A stretch of 64,000 bases of DNA from Pandoraea pneumonica (GCF_902459645.1 NZ_CABPSK010000003.1:434001-498000); one strand, 5' to 3'. Positions 47,964 through 57,104 are shown, numbered from the stretch's first letter. Numbers and translations are program-made. Notes: generated by a model not told the origin, from the sequence alone.

Positions 47964-47993
47964 AAAAAGCCTTGCCGCTCGGCAAGGCTTTTT
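47964..47993 (+). terminator. terminator after the second tRNA-Asn
   Basis: AAAAAGCCTTGCC at 47964-47976 pairs exactly with GGCAAGGCTTTTT at 47981-47993 around a 4-base loop, followed by more T residues. Confidence 0.93.
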
Positions 47994-48106
47994 TGTTTTC
48001 GGCGACGCTATCCGGCCACGGCATTCGATCCGTGCGCCCAAAAGAAAACGGGGCACCGTCTCCGGCGCCCCGCTCACTGCTACACCTCATCCTCACCCGC
48101 GCAAAC

Positions 48107-49423
48107 TTACTCGCTGGCAGGCGCCCCGATCGGCACTTGCGGGCTGAGCGTTTCGTTATTGTTCACACTCTCGATCCAGCGACGGCGCATCGGTGCGAGC
48201 AGGAACTTCGCCGCCACGGCTGCCGCAATGCTGATAACAGCCGCCGCAATGAACACGCGGTCCCAGTGTCCGCCCACGGCCAGCACCGATGCGAGCGGCA
48301 CCAGCAGCGCAGCCGTGCCCTTCGCGGTGTACAGCGTGCCTGCGTTCGACGCGGCGTTCTTGCTGCCGAACGTGTCGGCACACAGCGCCGGGAAGATCGA
48401 GAAGATCTCGCCCCAGCACAGGAACGTCATCGCGGCGAAGAACACGAACATGTACGGGTTTTGACCGAAGTGCATCAGCCCGAGCATCGCCACGCCTTCG
48501 CCGAGGAAGATGATGAACATCGCGTTTTCACGGCCGATCTTGTCAGACACGAAGCCGCACAGCGGACGCGTGAAGCCATTGCACAGATTGTCGATCGACA
48601 GCGTCATCGTGAGCAGCGGCAACGTCGCACCGAACAGCGTCATCGGCATCGACGCAATCCCGTAGTCCTTCGCAATCGGACCGATCTGCGCAGTCGCCAT
48701 CAGGCCACCAGCCGCCACCGCCACGAAGCACACGTAGATCACCCAGAACACCGGCGTGCGAATCATCTGGCCCGAGGTGTAGTCCACCTTCGTCGCCAAA
48801 TTGCGGCGCGACACCGTGACACCCTTCGGTGCACGCGGCTTGACCAGCAACAGCGCGAGGATGAAGATCGCCACGCCCTGCACGATGCCGAAGTTGAAGA
48901 ACGCCGCTTCGTAGCCCGACTCGCGAATCATGTTCGCAATCGGAATCACCGTCAGTGCCGCCCCTGCGCCGAAACCGGCAGCCGTCAGGCCAGCGGCCAG
49001 ACCGCGCTTGTCCGGGAACCACTTCAGCGCGTTACCCACGCAAGTGCCATACACGCAACCGGCACCGATACCCGCGATCACGGCTGCCGTGTACAGCACG
49101 GTCAGCGACGTGGCGTACGAGTACATGATCCACGAGAGCGCAACGCAGATTGCGCCGCCAGCGACCACCGGACGCGGCCCAAAGCGATCGACGAGCCAGC
49201 CTTCGATCGGCACGAGCCAGGTTTCCACGACGATGAAGATCGAGAACGCCACTTGAATTGCCGCGATGCCCCAATGGTTCTTGGCCTCCATCGGCTCGAC
49301 GAACAGCGTCCACGAATATTGCAGATTGGCCACCAGGCCCATACAGATAATGCCGATCACCAGTTGTGACCAGCGCCCTCCCAGAAAAGAGGTTTTCTCC
49401 TCCGGTTGCGCAGCTGCTTGCAT
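48107..49423 (-). CDS. oxlT: oxalate/formate antiporter-type MFS transporter
   Basis: The 438-residue major facilitator protein has 12 hydrophobic segments. It resembles Oxalobacter OxlT, which exchanges oxalate for formate; the lysine in the TLYTAKGTAALLVP segment corresponds to the essential Lys355 of OxlT in membrane segment 11. The start at 49423 is fixed by an AGGAGG ribosome site 6 bases upstream. No oxalyl-CoA decarboxylase or formyl-CoA transferase gene is in the window, so the substrate pair is inferred from similarity alone. Confidence 0.85.
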   Translation of the reverse strand: MQAAAQPEEKTSFLGGRWSQLVIGIICMGLVANLQYSWTLFVEPMEAKNHWGIAAIQVAFSIFIVVETWLVPIEGWLVDRFGPRPVVAGGAICVALSWIMYSYATSLTVLYTAAVIAGIGAGCVYGTCVGNALKWFPDKRGLAAGLTAAGFGAGAALTVIPIANMIRESGYEAAFFNFGIVQGVAIFILALLLVKPRAPKGVTVSRRNLATKVDYTSGQMIRTPVFWVIYVCFVAVAAGGLMATAQIGPIAKDYGIASMPMTLFGATLPLLTMTLSIDNLCNGFTRPLCGFVSDKIGRENAMFIIFLGEGVAMLGLMHFGQNPYMFVFFAAMTFLCWGEIFSIFPALCADTFGSKNAASNAGTLYTAKGTAALLVPLASVLAVGGHWDRVFIAAAVISIAAAVAAKFLLAPMRRRWIESVNNNETLSPQVPIGAPASE

Positions 49424-50455
49424 GACTTGCCTCCTGTTCCTGTCAGACGATTGCCGGTGGTCAGCCCGATCGCACGCACCCGCGCGCAGTGAAGGGAACA
49501 CCACCGTCATCGCGTGCCGTCGTGCGTCACTACTTCGGTGACAGCGCATACGACACGCCTCCTGGCATTGCTTGCGGCTCATGCTCGGCCGCTTGATCCT
49601 GGAGCGTCGCCTGGCGGCGCGCTCGCGGGGCTCGGGCCCCGGCTGACTGACTTGCGGAAGCGCCAAAGGACACTTCCGGCCCCCGCTTCGGCGCGGCGAC
49701 ACAGGCGTTGAGCCCGTGCCGGCAAGTTGCCGGCTGCCGAAGGGTGACTAGGGTGACAAATTCGAGTGCGGGTCACGGGTCTGCGGTGCTGTCGGGTTGC
49801 CGACATCACGTCACAGGCCGCGCCCCATCACTCAGGCGGGCGCGCCTCGCGGACGCGTGATCGCCGAATCGCCTGCCCACGACGGGCGGCAGGGAGATGA
49901 GGACCGCCGGGTGTCACGCAGCAGATGTGCGGACGTTGGCGACGGATACGACCGGACAGCCAGCGCGATGCCAACATCGCACTCAGGCTGCCCAAAAGGA
50001 AAGGTGTGCTTGCCCAACTTGAGTCTCCGACTTGTGCCACGGCCCGACCCGGGGTATCCCAGTGAATTCCGCGTTGCCCGGACGCGCCGAATCGCTCCAG
50101 ATTCGCCCGACATTTCGCGGAATTTTTGTGGCCGCTCCGACAAATCGCATCTGATATACAAGATGCAATATATCGAATTAAGTATTTTTATGGTTCCAAA
50201 AGTAGACGATGCCCGAACCACTGTCAACCCGGGAACGGCGGCAACGGAGTGTCAGTCGGGGGTGCGGCGAAGGCTTGCGAGACGGTGCGACGTGAGTGCT
50301 CGGTAACCCGGGAATGAGCAGCAGCCTTGCTGGCGGGGGATGGCGGGAGGAAGTGGGCATCTGACCCCGCCCTGCCACGGCGTAACGCCAGGTAGGGCAA
50401 GGTCAGGGAAAACGATGACGTTTTGGAGGGTGCCGGATGCGCGATCGCGCGTGCA
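49424..50455. other. 1.03-kb region without a gene between oxlT and the glc regulator
   Basis: The short open frames here have no family features. The region holds a 17-bp perfect palindrome GCCGGCAAGTTGCCGGC at 49718-49734, an AT-rich patch at about 50150-50210 with the dyad GATATA/TATATC (50153-50158 and 50169-50174), and a GC-rich hairpin at 50369-50398 close to the end of the regulator gene. It should contain the oxlT promoter, since oxlT starts at its left edge. Confidence 0.7.
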
Positions 50456-51307
50456 TCAAACGGCGCTGGTGTCGCCCGAGCTATCGCCCGAGTTGTCGCG
50501 GATGAAGGTGAGGTGTTCGCGCAACGCGCGTTGTGCGCTAGCGGCGTCGTGCGAGGCCACAGCGTCGAAGATGCGGCGATGTTGACCGATCAGTTCCGCA
50601 AGATCCGCACCGTGTCCGACGATCGCGCGGTAGTTGTCCACGACGGAGCCGCGCAGCAGCTCGAAGATCGCATGCATCAGATGCACCAGCACGAGGTTGT
50701 GCGTGGCTTCGGCCAAGGCCAGATGGAAATGCGCGTCGAGTTCGGGCACACGGGTGAGCAACGACGCACCGCGGGCACCGCCATCGCGGTCGTCGTCCAG
50801 ACCGTCGCGTCCGGCGGCGTAAGCCGCCTCCAGCGCTTCAAGGGCCTGCCCAAGACGGGCGATGTCCTCGGGCGTGGCACGTTCGGCAGCCAGCTCGACG
50901 GCTTTGGCTTCGAGCACTTCGCGCATCTCGAGCACGTCGTCGACGGTCTTGCTATGCCGCGACATCAGTTGCGAGAGCGGTTCAGCGAGCAACGGCTGGC
51001 TGGCGTTGGCCACCAAATACCCGCCGCCGGCGCGTCCCACGATCAGACCGCGCGACTCCAGCCGCAGCAGGGCTTCGCGTAGCGACGGCCGCGACACTCC
51101 CATTTGCTGCGCAAGATCGCGCTCCGACGGCAAGGCTGAACCGGGGGCGAGACGCCCCTCTACCACCATCGTCTCCAGTTGCTCGTAGACCATGTCGGAC
51201 AGCCGCAAACGCGGCGGAGGCGTGACCGGCGCAAAGCTCGCGACGGCACCCGAAATCTCGCTGGTGGGTACGGAGGACATAGGCAAGGACGGCTCGGTAG
51301 ACGACAT
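50456..51307 (-). CDS. glcC: FadR/GlcC-type GntR-family regulator of the glycolate operon
   Basis: The 283-residue protein has a winged-helix DNA-binding domain (about 40-100: VYEQLETMVVEGRLAPG, ALPSERDLAQQMGVSRPSLREAL) and an all-helical FCD ligand domain with acidic and histidine metal ligands (ELDAHFHLALAEATHN). This is the FadR subfamily that includes GlcC, LldR and PdhR. It is divergent from glcDEF with an operator-like palindrome between. The likely ligand is glycolate or a related 2-hydroxyacid. The N-terminal 30 residues are Ser/Pro-rich; the ATG at 51280 is an alternative start. Confidence 0.85.
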   Translation of the reverse strand: MSSTEPSLPMSSVPTSEISGAVASFAPVTPPPRLRLSDMVYEQLETMVVEGRLAPGSALPSERDLAQQMGVSRPSLREALLRLESRGLIVGRAGGGYLVANASQPLLAEPLSQLMSRHSKTVDDVLEMREVLEAKAVELAAERATPEDIARLGQALEALEAAYAAGRDGLDDDRDGGARGASLLTRVPELDAHFHLALAEATHNLVLVHLMHAIFELLRGSVVDNYRAIVGHGADLAELIGQHRRIFDAVASHDAASAQRALREHLTFIRDNSGDSSGDTSAV

Positions 51308-51492
51308 GTCGGCTGGGTTTCTCGACGAAAAAGGCTCAGAGACGCAACGATACAGGATGGCGTTCGTGCCGGGGCACACCCACGCCGCTACCGTCTGCCG
51401 CCCTTCGGAATCGGTTAGGAATTACGTTCAAACCAAGGGTTAACCCTGTGGTCGAAATGAGAGCATTCCCTTTAGGATGACGTCATCCGACA

Positions 51493-51535
51493 ACTGGTCG
51501 ACCAGTCTACCAGTAGACCAGATCACTCATAATAT
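51493..51535 (+). promoter_or_regulatory. FadR-family operator and promoter for glcDEF
   Basis: ACTGGTCGACCAGT at 51493-51506 is a perfect palindrome of the TGGTCxxACCA type used by FadR-family regulators. A second half-site set (TCTACCAGTAGACCAG) follows at 51506-51521. A minus-10-like TAATAT lies at 51530-51535, so the palindrome would overlap the minus-35 region. The site sits 32 bp ahead of glcD and about 185 bp from the start of the divergent regulator. Confidence 0.75.
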
Positions 51536-51566
51536 ACGTCAACGACCCTTCGAGCGCGAGACGCCC

Positions 51567-53183
51567 ATGGCATCGAATCCGCACCCCACGCGCAGCCCGA
51601 CGCCGGGCGACGCCTCCAGCAGCATGACGCTCAGCCCGCCACTGACCGGCGCTGGCCTGTCGACGGCGGCCAACAGCGCCGCCCAACGCGCGCCTGAGAC
51701 CGAGCCGGTTTTTCCGCAAGTCGACGAACAAGAGCGGGCCGCCCGGCTCGCTGCCCTGCAAGCCGCCGTCCCGGAAGCGTTGTGGCTGACCGAGCGCGAA
51801 CAGATCACGCCTTATGAGTGCGACGGGCTCGCGGCCTACCGCCGTCTGCCGCTCGCCGTGGTCCTGCCCTCTGACGAAGATCAGGTCTGCCGCATCTTGC
51901 GGGCGTGCCGTGAACATCGCGTCCCGGTCGTGCCACGTGGCGCGGGCACGGGCTTGTCGGGCGGTGCCATGCCGATTACCGACGGCATCGTGCTGTCGCT
52001 GGCGAAATTCAAACGCATTCTCGAAGTCGACGCGTACGCGCGCACAGCCACCGTGCAGCCCGGCGTGCGCAACTTGGCCGTGTCGGAAGCGGCGGCCCCT
52101 TACGGTCTGTACTACGCCCCCGACCCGTCGTCGCAAATCGCGTGCACGATCGGCGGCAATGTGTCCGAAAACTCAGGCGGCGTGCATTGCCTGAAATACG
52201 GCCTGACTGTGCACAACGTGTTGCGCGTACGCGCCGTGACGATGGATGGCGATGTCGTCGAATTCGGCTCGCACGCGCTCGATTCGCCGGGCCTCGACTT
52301 GCTCTCCGTGTTCATCGGCAGCGAGGGGATGTTCTGCGTCGTGACCGAGATCACCGTCAAGCTCGTGCCCAAGCCGCAAGTGGCACAGGTCATCATGGCG
52401 AGCTTCGACGACGTGGAGAGCGGCGGCAACGCGGTGGCCGCCATCATCGCGGCAGGCATCATTCCAGCGGGCCTCGAAATGATGGACAAGCCCGCGACGC
52501 AGGCCGTCGAAGAGTTCGTGCATGCGGGTTACGACCTGAACGCCGCGGCCATTCTGCTGAGCGAATCCGACGGCACCGCCGAAGAAGTGGCCGAAGAAAT
52601 CGCACGTGTGTCGGCCGTGCTGCGGGCCTCGGGCGCGACGCGCATTCAGGTGTCGACCTCCGAAGCGGAGCGCCTGCGTTTCTGGTCGGGACGCAAAAAT
52701 GCTTTCCCGGCCGCCGGGCGCATTTCTCCCGACTACTACTGCATGGACGGCACGATTCCACGCCGCACGATCGGCACGCTGCTCAAGCGTATCGAAGCGA
52801 TGGAAGCGCAATACGGCCTGCGCTGCATCAACGTCTTTCATGCGGGCGACGGCAATATGCACCCGCTGATTCTCTTCAACGGCAACGACCTCGACGAGTG
52901 GCACCGCGCTGAAGCGTTCGGCAGCGACATTCTCGAAGCGTGCGTCGAGCTGGGCGGCACCGTCACCGGCGAGCATGGCGTGGGCATCGAGAAAATCAAC
53001 TCCATGTGCGTGCAGTTCTCGCCCGAGGAGCGCGACGCGTTCTTCGCGATCAAGCGCGCCTTCGATCCCGCCGGACTGCTCAACGCCGACAAGGCCATTC
53101 CCACCCGCGCGCGTTGCGCCGAGTACGGCAAGATGCACGTGCGTAACGGCCTGTTGCCGCACCCCGATTTGCCGAGGTTCTGA
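51567..53183 (+). CDS. glcD: glycolate oxidase subunit GlcD
   Basis: GlcD is the FAD-binding subunit of the membrane-linked glycolate oxidase that makes glyoxylate. The FAD-binding PCMH domain shows VPRGAGTGLSGGA (about 125-137) and the GGNVSENSGGVHCLKYG segment; the C-terminal domain has HAGDGNMHPLI and TVTGEHGVGIEK. The 538 residues are about 40 longer than E. coli GlcD because of a Pro/Ser/Ala-rich N-terminus. The ATG at 51567 is the first in frame after the operator. The stop overlaps the glcE start as TGATG. Confidence 0.95.
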   Translation: MASNPHPTRSPTPGDASSSMTLSPPLTGAGLSTAANSAAQRAPETEPVFPQVDEQERAARLAALQAAVPEALWLTEREQITPYECDGLAAYRRLPLAVVLPSDEDQVCRILRACREHRVPVVPRGAGTGLSGGAMPITDGIVLSLAKFKRILEVDAYARTATVQPGVRNLAVSEAAAPYGLYYAPDPSSQIACTIGGNVSENSGGVHCLKYGLTVHNVLRVRAVTMDGDVVEFGSHALDSPGLDLLSVFIGSEGMFCVVTEITVKLVPKPQVAQVIMASFDDVESGGNAVAAIIAAGIIPAGLEMMDKPATQAVEEFVHAGYDLNAAAILLSESDGTAEEVAEEIARVSAVLRASGATRIQVSTSEAERLRFWSGRKNAFPAAGRISPDYYCMDGTIPRRTIGTLLKRIEAMEAQYGLRCINVFHAGDGNMHPLILFNGNDLDEWHRAEAFGSDILEACVELGGTVTGEHGVGIEKINSMCVQFSPEERDAFFAIKRAFDPAGLLNADKAIPTRARCAEYGKMHVRNGLLPHPDLPRF

Positions 53184-54322
53184 TGTCGCAGGCCCCTACC
53201 CTTTCCCTCGCACCGCATACGCAAGACGCGGCCTGCGCAGCGCACGCCGCGCAAGTGCTCGACAGCATCCGATCGCGCGTCGTCGCGGCCACCGCCGCAG
53301 GCACGCCGCTCGATATCCACGGTGGCAACACCAAGCGCTGGTACGGCGAAACGCCCTCGGGCGAGCCGCTCGACATGCGCGCCTACGCGGGCATTGTGTC
53401 GTACGACCCGGCAGAACTCGTCATCACCGCGCGCGCCGGTACACCGCTTGCCGAGATCGAAGCGGTGCTCGCCGAAAAGGGACAAATTCTGCCGTTCGAG
53501 CCGCCGCATTTCGGCCCGGGCGCGACGCTCGGCGGCTGCATTGCGGCGGGGCTCGCTGGCCCGCGCCGCCCGCACGTCGGTGCCCCGCGCGACTTTGTGC
53601 TCGGCGCGGTTGTCATGAACGGCCAAGGTCAGGTCTTGCACTTCGGCGGACAGGTCATGAAGAATGTCGCCGGTTACGACGTTTCGCGCGTGCTTGCCGG
53701 CGCGCTCGGCACGCTTGGCGTGCTGCTCGAACTCTCGATCAAGGTGCTGCCGCAACCGGTCGCCGAAGCCACGCTGCGCTACGAGATGCCGCAGGCGCAG
53801 GCCATCGAACAGTTGAACCAGTGGGGCGGCCAGCCGCTGCCGCTGATGGGCTCGGCATGGCTCGACGGCCTCTTGACGGTGCGTCTCGGGGGTGCCGCCG
53901 CCGCGATCGACGCCGCACGGCACACGATGGGCGGCGAGCATATCGACGCGATCGAAGCGCAACACTTTTGGCAAGCCTTGCGCGAGCAAACGCACCCGTT
54001 CTTCGCGCGCTCGCCGGTGCATGGCGAGGGGCAAGCGTTGTGGCGTTTGTCGGTGCCTTCGACGACACCGCCGCTCACGCATGGCGATGAGCAATTGATC
54101 GAATGGGGCGGTGCCCAACGGTGGTGGATTACGCCGCGCAGCGCCTCGGAAGTGCGCGCCATTGCCGCAGCGACAGGCGGGCATGCTACGCTGTTCCGCC
54201 ACGGCGACAAGTCGGCCGGTGTGTTCACCGCACAGCCGGCCCCATTACAAGCCATCGGCGAGCGCTTGCAGCAAGCTTTCGATCCGAGCCGAATCTTCAA
54301 CCGCCACCGGCTGTACCGCTAA
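53183..54322 (+). CDS. glcE: glycolate oxidase subunit GlcE
   Basis: GlcE is the second, shorter FAD-binding subunit of glycolate oxidase. The 379 residues show GNTKRWYGETPSGE near the N-terminus, LPFEPPHFGPGATLGG (about 96-111) and FGGQVMKNVAGYDVSRVLAG (about 153-172), and end in FDPSRIFNRHRLYR-type family sequence. The one-base overlap with glcD and 8-bp gap to glcF show a tight operon. Confidence 0.95.
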   Translation: MSQAPTLSLAPHTQDAACAAHAAQVLDSIRSRVVAATAAGTPLDIHGGNTKRWYGETPSGEPLDMRAYAGIVSYDPAELVITARAGTPLAEIEAVLAEKGQILPFEPPHFGPGATLGGCIAAGLAGPRRPHVGAPRDFVLGAVVMNGQGQVLHFGGQVMKNVAGYDVSRVLAGALGTLGVLLELSIKVLPQPVAEATLRYEMPQAQAIEQLNQWGGQPLPLMGSAWLDGLLTVRLGGAAAAIDAARHTMGGEHIDAIEAQHFWQALREQTHPFFARSPVHGEGQALWRLSVPSTTPPLTHGDEQLIEWGGAQRWWITPRSASEVRAIAAATGGHATLFRHGDKSAGVFTAQPAPLQAIGERLQQAFDPSRIFNRHRLYR

Positions 54323-54330
54323 AGAAGACG

Positions 54331-55584
54331 ATGCAAACGAACCTCGCAGAATTCCTCCGCCACACGCCGGACGGCGACGAAGCCGAAGCCATTCTTCGCA
54401 AATGCGTCCATTGCGGCTTTTGCACCGCCACGTGTCCGACGTATCAGTTGCTCGGCGACGAACTCGACGGCCCGCGTGGGCGCATCTATCTGATCAAGCA
54501 GATGGTCGAAGGCCAGCCCGTCACGCGTGAAACGCAGCGCCATCTGGACCGTTGCCTCACGTGCCGCAGTTGCGAATCGACCTGCCCGTCGGGCGTGCAA
54601 TACGGACGTCTGGCCGAGATCGGCCGCCGCCACGTCGATGCCAAAGTTGGACGCCCCGCCGGTGAGCGCGCCCTGCGCTGGACCCTCGCCCACGTGCTGC
54701 CCAATCGTGCGCTGTTCTCCCCGGCCCTGCGCTTGGGCCAGCAATTCCGTACGCTCTTGCCTAGAACGTTGCGCGAAAAAGTACCGCATCGCCAGCGCTC
54801 GGGCAGTTGGCCGCAAGGCAAGCACGCGCGCCGCATGCTCATGCTCGAAGGGTGCGTGCAACCGGCCATGCTGCCGAACGTCAACAAAGCCACCGCACGG
54901 GTGCTCGATGCGCTCGGTATCGAGATGGTGCGTCCGTCGTCGGCGGGCTGTTGTGGCGCGATTCGACTGCACCTGAACTATCACGACGACGGACTCGACG
55001 ACGCACGCCGCAACATCGACGCCTGGTGGCCCGAGATCGAAGCCGGTGCCGAAGCCATCGTGATCAACGCGTCGGGCTGCGGCGCGACCATCAAGGAATA
55101 CGGCCACCTGCTGCGCCACGACGCGCAATACGCGGGCAAGGCCCAGCGCGTCTCGGAGATGGCGCGCGATTTGTCGGAAGTGCTGCTCGACAACGTGGAG
55201 GCATTGCAGCGTCGCATGCCGAACCGCAAGACGGGCAAGATCGCCTATCACCCGCCTTGTACGCTGCAACATGGCCAGCAACTCAAGGGCGTGGTGGAGA
55301 AGCTGCTCGCGCAGGTGGGCGTGAACGTGATGCTGCCGCAGGACAGCCACATTTGCTGCGGCTCGGCGGGCACCTATTCGGTCACGCAACCGACGCTCTC
55401 GCACCAGTTGCGCGACGCCAAGTGGAAGTCGCTCGATGCCCTCGACCCGGAACTGGTGGTGTCGAGCAACGTGGGCTGCATCTGCCATTTGCAGGCCACC
55501 GCCAAGGGCGAACACTCGCGCGACCACGCGCCGGTACAGCACTGGATCGAGTTGATCGACCGGCTGATGCGCCCGGCCGCCTGA
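54331..55584 (+). CDS. glcF: glycolate oxidase iron-sulfur subunit GlcF
   Basis: GlcF carries electrons from GlcDE to the quinone pool. It has two [4Fe-4S] motifs, CVHCGFCTATCP (about 25-36) and CLTCRSCESTCP (about 75-86), and two CCG domains, seen as AGCCGAIRLHL and ICCGSAGTYS. The 417-residue length is normal. The ATG at 54331 has an AAAGAAG ribosome site. Its stop codon context is part of a 12-bp imperfect tandem duplication, and a large hairpin follows at 55654-55701. Confidence 0.96.
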   Translation: MQTNLAEFLRHTPDGDEAEAILRKCVHCGFCTATCPTYQLLGDELDGPRGRIYLIKQMVEGQPVTRETQRHLDRCLTCRSCESTCPSGVQYGRLAEIGRRHVDAKVGRPAGERALRWTLAHVLPNRALFSPALRLGQQFRTLLPRTLREKVPHRQRSGSWPQGKHARRMLMLEGCVQPAMLPNVNKATARVLDALGIEMVRPSSAGCCGAIRLHLNYHDDGLDDARRNIDAWWPEIEAGAEAIVINASGCGATIKEYGHLLRHDAQYAGKAQRVSEMARDLSEVLLDNVEALQRRMPNRKTGKIAYHPPCTLQHGQQLKGVVEKLLAQVGVNVMLPQDSHICCGSAGTYSVTQPTLSHQLRDAKWKSLDALDPELVVSSNVGCICHLQATAKGEHSRDHAPVQHWIELIDRLMRPAA

Positions 55585-55653
55585 TCCCCCGCCTGATCCG
55601 CCACCCGATCCGCCGCCCCGGCCTTCGCCTTACCCGCTAGCCGACATCACCCA

Positions 55654-55701
55654 CGCGCCCGGCGATTGTCCCGATGAAGGGGATAATCAATCCCGGGCGC
55701 G
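55654..55701 (+). terminator. terminator of the glcDEF operon
   Basis: CGCGCCCGG at 55654-55662 pairs with CCGGGCGCG at 55693-55701, and the inner arms 55664-55672 and 55680-55688 also pair with one G-T. The stem is followed only by a short T-rich stretch (CTCGTTTAT). Confidence 0.65.
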
Positions 55702-55815
55702 CTCGTTTATCTGGACGATCACGCTCCCTAGAATCGGGGTTAGGTCAGCACACTGTTGTGCTGGCAAGCCAAACGTTGCATTCGACAACCCCCGATTCCT
55801 TTGCTGGAGCCCGTC

Positions 55816-56229
55816 ATGATCGATACCAAAACCGCCCCGTACGCCGCCCTATTGCTGCGTGTCTCGCTGGGCATCCTGTTCCTCGCCCACTTGTCGCTGA
55901 AGGTTTTCGTCTTCACGATCCCCGGCTTCGTCGGGTTTTTCGGCTCGCTTGGTCTGCCGCCATTCCTGGCCTATGTCACGATGGCAGTCGAACTCGTCGG
56001 CGGCCTGATGCTGATTACCGGCTTCTATGCGCGCTGGGCCGCGCTGCCGCTGGCCGTGCTGATGCTCGGCACCATCGTGAGCGTGCACGGTCACAACGGC
56101 TGGATGTTCGCCAACAAGGGCGGTGGCTGGGAATTCCCGGCGTTCTGGCTGGTGGCGCTGCTCGTCGTAGCGTTGTTGGGTGATGGCGCTTGGTCGGTCC
56201 GCTCGGCTGGCCGTGCCCCTAAAGCCTGA
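55816..56229 (+). CDS. DoxX-family membrane protein
   Basis: The 137-residue protein has four hydrophobic segments and the DoxX pattern: LLLRVSLGILFLAHLSLKVF near the N-terminus, then AVELVGGLMLITGFYARWAALPLAVLM. Such proteins are linked to quinone, redox or thiosulfate functions, and no exact role can be given here. A CTGGAG ribosome site precedes the ATG at 55816. It is followed by the dioxygenase gene at 47 bp, a pairing seen in other bacteria. The stop codon is repeated in frame three times. Confidence 0.88.
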   Translation: MIDTKTAPYAALLLRVSLGILFLAHLSLKVFVFTIPGFVGFFGSLGLPPFLAYVTMAVELVGGLMLITGFYARWAALPLAVLMLGTIVSVHGHNGWMFANKGGGWEFPAFWLVALLVVALLGDGAWSVRSAGRAPKA

Positions 56230-56250
56230 TCGGCCTGATCTGCCTGATCT
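56224..56250 (+). repeat. three in-frame 9-bp repeats over the doxX-like stop codon
   Basis: GCCTGATCG/T occurs at 56224, 56233 and 56242, each 9 bp apart. Each copy has a TGA in the same frame as the DoxX gene (56227, 56236, 56245), giving three successive stops. Confidence 0.93.
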
Positions 56251-56276
56251 GCAATACGCTCACTGGAGAAATCGTC

Positions 56277-57104
56277 ATGTCTGCCCTGCCCTCGCTGTTC
56301 GTCTCCCACGGTTCGCCACTGCTCGCGCTCGAACCGGGCCGCACCGGCCCGTTGTTGACGGCGCTGGGGCGGGCGGTACCGCGTCCGCGTGAAATTCTCG
56401 TGATTTCCCCGCATTGGTCCACCCCGACCCCGCGCGTGGGCAATCTTGCGCAGCAGCGCACGATTCACGATTTCGGCGGTTTTCCACGCGAACTCTACGG
56501 CCTGCAATATCCCGCGCCCGGCGCGCCCGCGCTCGCCGAGCGCACGGTGCAAATCCTGCGCGACGCCGGGCTGCCCGCCGCGACCGACGACCAATGGGGT
56601 CTCGATCACGGCGCGTGGGTGCCGCTGCGCTATCTCTTTCCCGATGCCGACGTGCCGGTGACGCAACTGTCGCTGCAACGTCAGATGCGTCCCGAGTATC
56701 ACTATCGCGTCGGTCAATTACTCGCCCCGCTCGCGCGCGAGGGTGTGCTTGTCGTGGCGTCCGGCAGCTTCACGCACAACTTGCATGAAGTCTTTCGTGC
56801 GCCCTCCGAAGACCGGGCAGAAGCGCCGTATCTGGCGGAATTCGTCGCGTGGTTCACCGAACATCTGGCCACCATGGATCTGGACGCACTGTTCGACTAT
56901 CGCGCCCGCGCGCCGCACGCCGAACGCGCCCATCCGACCGACGAACACCTGCTGCCGCTCTACGTGGCGCTGGGTGCGGCTGACGACGCCGCCAAGCAAA
57001 CGCACTTCGATACTGGAGCTACCTACGGCGCGCTGCGCATGGATGCGTTCGCCTTCGGCAATGCCGCACCGTCACTCGCAGAGGTCGCGGCACTGGCACA
57101 ATAG
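56277..57104 (+). CDS. class III extradiol ring-cleavage dioxygenase (DODA/YgiD type)
   Basis: The 275-residue LigB-superfamily enzyme has the metal-ligand regions SHGSPLLAL (His about 11), ISPHWSTP (His about 46) and the later GSFTHNLHEV (His about 166), with GLDHGAWVPL also conserved. YgiD relatives cleave 4,5-DOPA and other catechols. A CTGGAGAA ribosome site precedes the ATG. It follows the DoxX gene by 47 bp and precedes a LysR gene by 35 bp, so the three may be one transcription unit. Confidence 0.92.
   Translation: MSALPSLFVSHGSPLLALEPGRTGPLLTALGRAVPRPREILVISPHWSTPTPRVGNLAQQRTIHDFGGFPRELYGLQYPAPGAPALAERTVQILRDAGLPAATDDQWGLDHGAWVPLRYLFPDADVPVTQLSLQRQMRPEYHYRVGQLLAPLAREGVLVVASGSFTHNLHEVFRAPSEDRAEAPYLAEFVAWFTEHLATMDLDALFDYRARAPHAERAHPTDEHLLPLYVALGAADDAAKQTHFDTGATYGALRMDAFAFGNAAPSLAEVAALAQ

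Noticed and set aside
49797-50306. 169-codon frame in the oxlT-regulator spacer
   Set aside because: No domain, no ribosome site, mixed composition, and another frame of similar quality exists on the opposite strand; treated as non-coding.
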